Source: Pseudomonas syringae (GTDB taxonomy: Bacteria; Pseudomonadota; Gammaproteobacteria; Pseudomonadales; Pseudomonadaceae). From it: a DNA stretch of 61,072 nucleotides. Location of the stretch: positions 1 to 61,072 of the forward strand of contig NZ_WKCB01000027.1 of assembly GCF_021606685.1 (NCBI RefSeq). Reading direction: 5' to 3'. Below the pieces are notes generated by a model, which made no database searches, was not told the origin of the DNA, and saw only the letters and a program-made list of their open reading frames with translations. Positions within the stretch are counted from its first letter, which is position 1. The number at the start of each line of letters is the position of its first letter. The translations under genes and the position numbers were made by a program. Positions 54,453 to 61,072 of the stretch are shown in pieces.

Positions 54453-55460
54453 TCAGCTGACCTTCAACACCAACTTCCCAAAGTTCTCGCCGTTGAACAG
54501 CTTCATCAGCGTTTCCGGGAACGTCTCCAGCCCCTCGACGATATCTTCCTTGCTCTTGAGTTTGCCCTGGGCCATCCAGCCGGCCATTTCCTGGCCGGCG
54601 GCGGCAAAGTTGGCGGCGTGGTCCATCACCACAAAACCTTCCATGCGCGCGCGGTTGACCAGCAATGACAGATAGTTGGCCGGGCCTTTCACGGCTTCCT
54701 TGTTGTTGTACTGGCTGATCGCCCCGCAGATCACCACGCGGGCTTTCAGCGCCAGGCGGCTGAGGACCGCGTCGAGAATTTCGCCGCCGACGTTATCGAA
54801 ATACACATCCACGCCCTTGGGGCACTCGCGCTTGAGGGCGGCGGGCACGTCTTCGCTTTTGTAGTCGATGGCCGCGTCGAAGCCCAGTTCATCCACCAGG
54901 AATTTGCACTTGTCGGCGCCGCCGGCAATGCCCACCACACGGCAGCCTTTGATCTTGGCGATCTGCCCGGCAATGCTGCCCACGGCGCCAGCCGCACCGG
55001 AGATCACTACGGTTTCGCCGGCCTTGGGCGCACCGGTGTCCAGCAGCGCAAAGTAGGCGGTCATGCCGGTCATGCCCAGGGCAGACAGATAGCGCGGTAA
55101 TGGCGCAAGTTTCGGGTCAACCTTGTAAAAGCCGCGCGGCTCGCCGAGGAAGTAATCCTGCACGCCCAGCGCACCATTCACGTAATCCCCCACCGCGAAT
55201 TTCGGGTTGTTCGAGGCAATCACCTTTCCCACACCGAGTGCACGCATGACTTCGCCGATACCTACCGGCGGAATGTAGGACTTGCCCTCATTCATCCAGC
55301 CACGCATGGCCGGGTCGAGGGACAGGTATTCATTGCGCACCAGCACCTGGCCGTCCTGGGGCGTGCCAACCGGCATTTCCTGGTAGGTGAAGGTGTCCCG
55401 GGTGGCCGCGCCGACCGGGCGCTTGGCGAGCAGGAATTGGCGGTTGGTCTGGGCGGTCAT
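54453..55460 (-). CDS. CurA-like NADP-dependent oxidoreductase
   Basis: A 335-residue medium-chain dehydrogenase/reductase without zinc ligands, of the prostaglandin-reductase/CurA type that reduces alpha,beta-double bonds of enones. Markers are EYLSLDPAMRGWM, YFLGEPRGFYKVD, VVISGAAGAVGSIAGQIAK and DVYFDNVGGEILDAVL. The start at MTAQTNRQFLLAKRP is the family one. It is divergent from an SDR gene. The natural substrate is unknown; detoxification of reactive carbonyls is plausible. Confidence 0.9.
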   Translation of the reverse strand: MTAQTNRQFLLAKRPVGAATRDTFTYQEMPVGTPQDGQVLVRNEYLSLDPAMRGWMNEGKSYIPPVGIGEVMRALGVGKVIASNNPKFAVGDYVNGALGVQDYFLGEPRGFYKVDPKLAPLPRYLSALGMTGMTAYFALLDTGAPKAGETVVISGAAGAVGSIAGQIAKIKGCRVVGIAGGADKCKFLVDELGFDAAIDYKSEDVPAALKRECPKGVDVYFDNVGGEILDAVLSRLALKARVVICGAISQYNNKEAVKGPANYLSLLVNRARMEGFVVMDHAANFAAAGQEMAGWMAQGKLKSKEDIVEGLETFPETLMKLFNGENFGKLVLKVS

Positions 55461-55690
55461 GGCAGCGACTCTGATTGGAAATGAACCTCCAGTGATAGAC
55501 CTTGGGCGGCCCGGGAGCAAGGTTCACCGAACGCGCGAATGCTGGGCGATAGGCGTTGCTGATAGTCACACAGTGGCTCTTATCACTGCGATTCATGCAG
55601 ACCCAACCGGCCTTTTGATAGTGCTGACGCGCCCGTGGCGGCGTTGGCTAGACTCGCACCCCGCGTGTTTTCCTCCAAAGGACATTCCCT

Positions 55691-56452
55691 ATGAGCATGA
55701 CGTTTTCCGGCCAGGTCGCCCTGGTAACCGGCGCCGCCGCCGGTATTGGCCGCGCCACCGCGCTGGCGTTCGCCGCCGAAGGGTTGAAGGTGGTGGTTGC
55801 CGACCTGGATGTGGCGGGCGGCGAGGGCACTGTCGCGCTGATCGAGCAGGCCGGTGGCGAGGCGCTGTTTGTGCGCTGCAACGTCACCCTTGAAGCGGAT
55901 GTGCAGCAATTGATGGCGCAGACCCTTGCCGCGTATGGGCGCCTGGACTATGCGTTCAACAACGCCGGGATCGAGATCGAGAAGGGCAAGCTGGCGGACG
56001 GCAGCCTCGATGAGTTCGACGCCATCATGGGTGTCAACGTCAAGGGCGTGTGGTTGTGCATGAAGCATCAGTTGCCGCTGCTGCTGGCCCAGGGCGGCGG
56101 GGCGATCGTCAACACCGCGTCGGTGGCGGGTTTGGGCGCGGCGCCCAAAATGAGCATCTACGCAGCCTCCAAGCATGCGGTGATCGGCCTGACCAAGTCG
56201 GCAGCCATCGAATATGCGAAGAAGAAAATCCGCGTCAATGCCGTGTGCCCGGCGGTGATCGATACCGATATGTTCCGTCGCGCCTATGAAGCCGACCCGC
56301 GCAAAGCCGATTACGCCGCCGCCATGCACCCGGTCGGGCGCATTGGCAAGGTCGAGGAAATCGCCAGTGCGGTGCTGTACCTGTGCAGCGATGGCGCGGC
56401 ATTCACCACCGGCCAGGCCTTGGCGGTGGATGGAGGCGCAACGGCGATCTAG
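55691..56452 (+). CDS. Short-chain dehydrogenase/reductase
   Basis: A 253-residue classical SDR. The cofactor motif is TGAAAGIG (residues 13-20), with Asp38 favouring NAD(H), then NNAG, and the catalytic Ser144, Tyr157 and Lys161. It resembles glucose/2,5-dichloro-cyclohexadiene-diol dehydrogenase-type SDRs, but the substrate cannot be named. The ribosome site AAAGGA precedes the ATG. A MocR regulator gene follows 203 bases later. Confidence 0.9.
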   Translation: MSMTFSGQVALVTGAAAGIGRATALAFAAEGLKVVVADLDVAGGEGTVALIEQAGGEALFVRCNVTLEADVQQLMAQTLAAYGRLDYAFNNAGIEIEKGKLADGSLDEFDAIMGVNVKGVWLCMKHQLPLLLAQGGGAIVNTASVAGLGAAPKMSIYAASKHAVIGLTKSAAIEYAKKKIRVNAVCPAVIDTDMFRRAYEADPRKADYAAAMHPVGRIGKVEEIASAVLYLCSDGAAFTTGQALAVDGGATAI

Positions 56453-56542
56453 GACCTCGCGTGGTGGCTCATTCGAAAAGGGCCAAAGGGGGTGTGGGGC
56501 ATTTCCACAACTGGCGAAGTGCCTTGCGTGAATGTGTATCAC

Positions 56543-56557
56543 TAGGTAAATAACCTA
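56543..56557. promoter_or_regulatory. Inverted repeat upstream of the MocR gene
   Basis: TAGGT and ACCTA flank the five-base centre AAATA, within an AT-rich stretch unusual for this genome, 98 bases before the MocR start. MocR regulators often bind paired short repeats at their own promoters. Confidence 0.45.
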
Positions 56558-56655
56558 ATAAAATCAATAATTTAATAAGTTTTCGTCGCCGGCCATCATG
56601 GGCTTCTGTGCTTAACTCGTCGGGTTGAATAACAGACAGTTGAAGTGAGTGGCGC

Positions 56656-58068
56656 ATGGATTTAGGGATCGATCGACAAGCCCTTGTACCGGTGGTGCAG
56701 CAGATCGTCAGTGCAGTGGCCGAGTGGATTCGCAAGAACGGGGTGAGCCCCGGCACGCGTCTGCCGTCCATCCGGCAATTTGCCCTGGATAACCTGCTCA
56801 GCCAGTCCAGTGTGGTCGAGGCGTTCGAGCGGATGGTTGCGCAAGGGGTGCTGGCGACCCGGCCGGGCTCGGGTTTTGTAGTGGCCCAGCCGCCCGTTAC
56901 GCACGAAGGCCACTGGTATGAAGGCGCAGAACGGGAGTGGGGCGACTTTGCCGACAATCCGTTGGGGGAACTCAAGCTGGGGTGCGGCTGGTTGCCGGAT
57001 GCCTGGCGCGAGAGCGATGACATCAGTTACGCCATTCGTGAAGTCACCCGCACCGACACCGGCGGCCTGTTCAACTACAGCACGCCCTTGGGCTTGCCGG
57101 CGCTGCGCGAGCAACTGCTCAAGCGCCTGACCCACGCGCACATCGCCAGCCGGCTGGATCGTATCCTCACCACCGCAGGCGCCAGCCATGCCCAGGACCT
57201 GCTCATCCGCACGCTGCTGCGCGCCGGTGACAGTGTGGTGGTCGAAACCCCAGGCTATGGCAACCTCTATCGCCAGTTGGCGTTCCACGGCGTGCAGTTG
57301 CTGGAGGTGCCGCGCACCCGCGGCGGCCCGGACATCCCTGCATTGGAAGCGCTGTTGCAGCGCCATCGGCCCAAATGCCTGTTCATTCACAGCCTGTACC
57401 ACAACCCCACGGGCACCAGCCTGTGCCGAGCGGTGGCTGAACGCCTGCTGGAACTGGCGAGCAGCAAGGACTTCCTGATTATCGAGGAGGATGTCTATGG
57501 CGATCTGCAGCACGCCAGTTGTACGCGGCTCGCGGCGCTGCCCCATGATGACCGGGTGATCTACGTGTCGAGCTTTTCCAAGAGCCTCAGCAGTGCCTTG
57601 AGGGTCGGCTACCTCAGCGCCAGTGCGGCGATCATCGAGCAATTGGCCAGCCTCAAGACCTTGACCGGCTTTGGCACCTCGCGGTTTGCTGAAGCGGTTG
57701 TGGCCATGCTGCTGGCCAATGGCACCTACCGCAAGTGGGTGCAACGCCTGCGCAAACGGCTGAGTACGCACATGGCCGACACCTTGCAGGTGCTGGAGGA
57801 CGAAGAGTGGGAAGTGTTCGCCGTGCCTGCGGGCGGCATGTTCGTGTGGGCGCGGCCGCGTTGGGGCGATCGCTTGCGATTGCAGGCGTGTGCGCGGCGC
57901 CTTGGCGTCTTGTTGGCGCCAGGGGGGTTGTTCACGCCCGGCGGTGAACCCAGCGAGTGGCTGCGCATCAATGTGGCCTATGCGGCGGACCAACGGGCCT
58001 TGGCGTTGTTCCGGGCCATGGGGCCCGCCAGATCGACCTCGACCATTCTGAAAACGACGGCTGTGTAG
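56656..58068 (+). CDS. MocR-type GntR/aminotransferase regulator
   Basis: A 470-residue fusion: an N-terminal GntR winged helix (residues 1-80; RLPSIRQFALDNLLSQSSVVEAFERM and GVLATRPGSGFVV) joined by a linker to a class I aminotransferase fold. The PLP-site residues are present: Asn250 in YHNPTGT, Asp279, and the PLP Lys309 in SSFSKSLSSALRVGYL. MocR proteins regulate amino-acid, polyamine or vitamin B6 genes, using PLP adducts as signals. The target is unknown; the SDR gene upstream is one candidate. Confidence 0.92.
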   Translation: MDLGIDRQALVPVVQQIVSAVAEWIRKNGVSPGTRLPSIRQFALDNLLSQSSVVEAFERMVAQGVLATRPGSGFVVAQPPVTHEGHWYEGAEREWGDFADNPLGELKLGCGWLPDAWRESDDISYAIREVTRTDTGGLFNYSTPLGLPALREQLLKRLTHAHIASRLDRILTTAGASHAQDLLIRTLLRAGDSVVVETPGYGNLYRQLAFHGVQLLEVPRTRGGPDIPALEALLQRHRPKCLFIHSLYHNPTGTSLCRAVAERLLELASSKDFLIIEEDVYGDLQHASCTRLAALPHDDRVIYVSSFSKSLSSALRVGYLSASAAIIEQLASLKTLTGFGTSRFAEAVVAMLLANGTYRKWVQRLRKRLSTHMADTLQVLEDEEWEVFAVPAGGMFVWARPRWGDRLRLQACARRLGVLLAPGGLFTPGGEPSEWLRINVAYAADQRALALFRAMGPARSTSTILKTTAV

Positions 58069-58183
58069 CTTTTTGCCATTATTGTGGCGCCAACGTCTTG
58101 TGCTCAGTGCCTTGGGGTTGCCAATCTCGCTGCTGGTCAACCGGGTTTGATGGCATCTGCCCTTGCGAGAGGATTCAAGTCCA

Positions 58184-60151
58184 ATGATTTCGGGCGTGCA
58201 ACGACGTTTTGCCAACCTGGGCATGGCAAAAAAACTGGGCCTGGGTTTCACCCTGGTACTGCTGCTGACGGCGTTGGTGGCGGCCATTGGCGTGTGGTCC
58301 CTGCACACCGTGGGGCAGCGTTTCGAAGGCCTCAAGACGATGTCGTCGCTCAACAGCGGCTTGCTCAAGGTGCGCCTGATCGAACAGGACTACGCGCTGC
58401 ACGCCGACCCCAAGGCGGTCGACGCCCTGCATGAAAGCGTCGATGCCCTGGCGGCCCTGGCGGCGAGTCTCAAGGCGCAGTCGGCCGCCAATGGGCCGGT
58501 GATGAGCGATGTCGAACAGGCGTTGGCGGCCTATCGCAAGGCGTTCGATGAATTTGTCGAACTGACCCAGACCAAGGACCTGGCCCTGGAGATGGCCAGT
58601 TGGTCGGTGTCCAGCGTGGCCAATAACCTCGACGTGTTGCAGGCCGGGCTGGCGGACGACGGGGCGTATGGGCTCAAGGAAAGCCAGGGCAAGGAGGGCA
58701 GTGAGTTCATCGAGCAGGCGGGACAGGTCAGCCAGGTGTCGCGCTTGATGCTGCAAGCCATGAACGAAGCCCATGTGCGCCTCAACCAGAGCCGCAAGGT
58801 GGATGCCGACGACGCCGCGCAAGGCAAGATCGAGCAGGCAGACCAGGCCTTGGCCCAGGTCGAGCAACTGAAAACGGTGGTCAAGGATTCCGGCTACCAG
58901 ACGGTGCTCAACGAAGTCTCCGGGCATATCGCGGCGTTCAGCGAGAAGCTCGGCGAGTACACCGGCCTGTTGGCCCAGGAAAAGGTGGTCTACACACAAT
59001 TGCATGATCGCGCCGAGCAGGTGGTCAGCCGCGTCAACCAGGCCTATGACGCCGAAGACCAGTCGATGCAGGCGCAACTCAAGAAAAGCGCGCTGCTGAT
59101 TATCGGGTCGTCGGCCCTGGCCTTGCTGGTGGGGCTGATAGCAGCCTGGGTGATCACCCGGTTGATCGTCGCGCCGCTGCGCCGTGTGATCGCCGTGGCC
59201 GAGCAGATTGCCGCCGGTGATTTGAGCGGGCGCATGGAGGTCACCCGCCGGGATGAAATCGGCCAGTTGATGCAGGCCATGCAGCAGATGGGCAGTGGCC
59301 TGAGCCAGATGGTCAGCGGGTTGCAGGCGGGTATCGAGCAACTGGCAAGTTCGGCGCACACGCTGTCGAGCGTGACGGAGCAGACCAATGTCGAGGTCAG
59401 CAGCCAAAAGGAAGAAACCGAACAGGTGGCCACGGCCATGAACCAGATGACGGCCACGGTGCATGACGTAGCACGCAATGCCGAAGAGGCAGCGCAAGCG
59501 GCGCAGACGGCGGACGACAAGGTCGACAGCGGCCAGCAGGTGGTGCGCCAGAGTCTGCAGCGCATCGAATTGCTCGCCACGTCCAGTACCAGCGCCAGTG
59601 CCAGCATCGAGAGCCTGAGCGCCGAGATCCAGAACATCGGCACCGTGTTGAGTGTGATTAAAAGTGTTGCGGAGCAGACCAACCTGTTGGCCCTGAACGC
59701 CGCCATTGAGGCCGCGCGTGCTGGCGAACAGGGGCGTGGCTTTGCCGTGGTGGCCGACGAAGTCCGGGCATTGGCCAAGCGCACCCAGCAATCCACCGAG
59801 GAAATCGAGCGGCTGGTCAGCACCTTGCGCAGCGCGGCACAGGCCTCGGTGCAGCAGATCCAGCAAAGCGGCGAGCTGGTGAAACTGGCGGTCAGCGATA
59901 CTCTGGAGACCGAAAGTGCCCTGGGCAGCATCGCGGCAGCGGTGTCTTTGATCCAGCAAATGAACCAGCAGATTGCCGCGGCTGCCGAAGAGCAAAGCTC
60001 GGTGGCCGAAGAGATCAACCGCAGCGTCACCAGCATTCGCGCCAGTGCGGATCAGTCGGCGTTGAGCATGCAGGGTAATGCCGCGTCCAGCATCCAGCTG
60101 GCGCAGTTGGGGGCGCAGCTTAAAGGGATGGTGGGGCACTTTCGCCTGTAA
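58184..60151 (+). CDS. Methyl-accepting chemotaxis protein, HBM-like sensor
   Basis: A 655-residue chemoreceptor. A membrane helix near residues 20-42 is followed by an all-helical periplasmic region of about 260 residues, the length of the HBM double-bundle domain seen in receptors such as P. putida McpS. Then a second helix, HAMP, and a signalling domain with the tip [32 protein letters not shown]. The ATG of MISGVQRRF is preferred, with AGAGGA upstream. HBM receptors often sense organic acids, but no ligand can be named. Confidence 0.9.
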   Translation: MISGVQRRFANLGMAKKLGLGFTLVLLLTALVAAIGVWSLHTVGQRFEGLKTMSSLNSGLLKVRLIEQDYALHADPKAVDALHESVDALAALAASLKAQSAANGPVMSDVEQALAAYRKAFDEFVELTQTKDLALEMASWSVSSVANNLDVLQAGLADDGAYGLKESQGKEGSEFIEQAGQVSQVSRLMLQAMNEAHVRLNQSRKVDADDAAQGKIEQADQALAQVEQLKTVVKDSGYQTVLNEVSGHIAAFSEKLGEYTGLLAQEKVVYTQLHDRAEQVVSRVNQAYDAEDQSMQAQLKKSALLIIGSSALALLVGLIAAWVITRLIVAPLRRVIAVAEQIAAGDLSGRMEVTRRDEIGQLMQAMQQMGSGLSQMVSGLQAGIEQLASSAHTLSSVTEQTNVEVSSQKEETEQVATAMNQMTATVHDVARNAEEAAQAAQTADDKVDSGQQVVRQSLQRIELLATSSTSASASIESLSAEIQNIGTVLSVIKSVAEQTNLLALNAAIEAARAGEQGRGFAVVADEVRALAKRTQQSTEEIERLVSTLRSAAQASVQQIQQSGELVKLAVSDTLETESALGSIAAAVSLIQQMNQQIAAAAEEQSSVAEEINRSVTSIRASADQSALSMQGNAASSIQLAQLGAQLKGMVGHFRL

Positions 60152-60174
60152 TCGCTGCGTTCAGGCAGCGATTA
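60148..60174. terminator. Hairpin between convergent MCP and hydrolase
   Basis: GTAATCGCTGC and GCAGCGATTAC pair perfectly around a five-base loop, starting inside the chemoreceptor stop codon. It lacks a T-run on either strand, so its strength as a terminator is uncertain. Confidence 0.55.
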
Positions 60175-60187
60175 CAGGGGGTGGCAG

Positions 60188-61000
60188 TCAGGCATTGTTG
60201 GCGAGGAAGGTCAGCAGCGACTCATTGACGAAGTCCGGGTTTTCGCAGGCGCTGATGTGCCCGGCGTCAGGGATCAGGATCAGGCTGCACCCGATCAGCT
60301 CAGCCATTTCCTTGGATTCTGCCGGCGGGCGAGGCTTGTCCTGTTCGCCGCACATCACCAGTGTGGTATCGGCGTCCAGGCGCGGCAACTGCTCCAGCAC
60401 ATCCGCGCGACTGAAGATCAGCCGACCCAGGGGCACGATGCTGTGCAGCAGGCGCTCGCGGGAAAACGCTTGTAGCGCGCTGCGAAAATTCAGGTAGAGC
60501 GCGCTGTCGCGGTCGATGCCGGGGCGGAAGAAGATCGGTGCGATCACATCCAGCAACGGTTCAGGGATGGCGCCGGCGTCTTCGATCATCTTGAACAGCG
60601 AGAAGTAGTATTGACGCGTCGCCTCGGGCTCGGCGCCCAGGTAAGTGTCCATCAACACCAGGCTGTTGATCCGCTCGGGCGCCAGCAATGCCAGGCGCGC
60701 GCCCCACATGCCGCCTACCGAAAGGCCCACCAGGTTGATCTGCGCGATGTCCAGGTGGTCCAACAGGGCCAGGGCCTGGCGTGCGAGGTCATCAAGGGAC
60801 TGGGTGCGCGCGGGCAGCGGGCCCGAGTCGCCATGCCCCCACAGCTCGGGCACGATGACGCGGTACTGTTGCGACAGGGCTTCGATCTGCGACGCCCACA
60901 TCTCGCGGCCCCACAGGTAGCTCGACCCCAGCAGGACGACGGGGCCGGTGCCCTGGTCGACGTAGTGCAGCGGTTGTCCATCAATGACGGCGACAGGCAT
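60188..61000 (-). CDS. Alpha/beta hydrolase
   Basis: A 270-residue hydrolase with nucleophile GLSVGG, an Asp in MCGEQDKPRPP and a His in IPDAGHISACEN. Its pattern resembles 3-oxoadipate enol-lactonase and related carbon-carbon or ester hydrolases, but no aromatic-degradation genes adjoin it. The start ATG at 61000 gives MPVAVIDGQPLHYVDQG. It faces the chemoreceptor gene. Confidence 0.85.
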   Translation of the reverse strand: MPVAVIDGQPLHYVDQGTGPVVLLGSSYLWGREMWASQIEALSQQYRVIVPELWGHGDSGPLPARTQSLDDLARQALALLDHLDIAQINLVGLSVGGMWGARLALLAPERINSLVLMDTYLGAEPEATRQYYFSLFKMIEDAGAIPEPLLDVIAPIFFRPGIDRDSALYLNFRSALQAFSRERLLHSIVPLGRLIFSRADVLEQLPRLDADTTLVMCGEQDKPRPPAESKEMAELIGCSLILIPDAGHISACENPDFVNESLLTFLANNA

Positions 61001-61072
61001 AGCAGGCCTCTGACTTCACGGAGTAAGGGGCACTTTTTTACGCTAGTCGTGGGCGAGGGGATAGGTGCAAAG

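Overview
The window is chromosomal DNA from a Pseudomonas of the P. fluorescens group. Three things point there. The gltA / sdhCDAB-sucAB-lpdG-sucCD / braB-type brnQ / htpG / fabB-fabA / gpsA gene order is the one I remember from pseudomonads. The proteins read like Pseudomonas orthologues. The intergenic spaces carry ten REP doublets (REPINs) of the GTGGGAGGGGGCTTGCCCCCGA type typical of this group. No tRNA, rRNA, CRISPR array, IS transposase or prophage gene was found.

Layout. 1-5.4 kb: a RutR-like TetR regulator, a small lower-GC gene preceded by a perfect HrpL (hrp) box and therefore a candidate type III effector, a YedI-type DUF808 membrane protein, and a two-gene operon of a secreted alpha/beta hydrolase plus MlaA. 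5.4-10.8 kb: a small membrane protein, a GH17-type beta-glucan enzyme, a betX-like glycine betaine binding protein, and a DUF485-actP acetate-permease pair. 11-24 kb: the TCA-cycle core, with gltA divergent from a nine-gene sdh-suc cluster whose boundaries carry RNA hairpins. 24.5-35.3 kb: brnQ, DUF599, a small lipoprotein, two overlapping hotdog thioesterases, htpG with a heat-shock promoter, a dienelactone-hydrolase-like protein, pirin, an OsmC-like protein, a periplasmic amidohydrolase and a chemoreceptor. 35.3-36.4 kb: 1.1 kb of non-coding DNA forming a huge inverted repeat with two REPINs inside. 36.4-43.4 kb: fabB-fabA, then an operon of TonB-dependent receptor, periplasmic binding protein and hybrid histidine kinase (PA1611-like by position). 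43.6-51.4 kb: gpsA, DUF4389, sixA, an acyl-CoA synthetase with a 32-bp palindrome at its promoter, a hotdog thioesterase, two alpha/beta hydrolases, a DUF4892 protein read from a coupled 18-codon leader, and an AI-2E-family permease. 51.5-61 kb: a two-component system, pyrF, a CurA-like oxidoreductase, an SDR, a MocR-type regulator, a second chemoreceptor and an alpha/beta hydrolase.

How the genes fit together. The centre is housekeeping carbon metabolism: acetate uptake, citrate synthase, 2-oxoglutarate and succinate oxidation. Unsaturated fatty-acid synthesis (fabAB), glycerol-3-phosphate supply (gpsA), acyl-CoA activation and thioester hydrolysis, and phospholipid transport (mlaA) form a lipid theme. 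The most unusual items are the hrp-box gene with a duplicated internal module, the giant palindrome at 35.3-36.4 kb with third-position C depletion running into the neighbouring chemoreceptor gene, the acyl-CoA synthetase palindrome, the DesT-like operator before fabA, and the leader peptide before the DUF4892 gene. Function assignments come from reading translated sequence and from memory of gene families; no database search was run.
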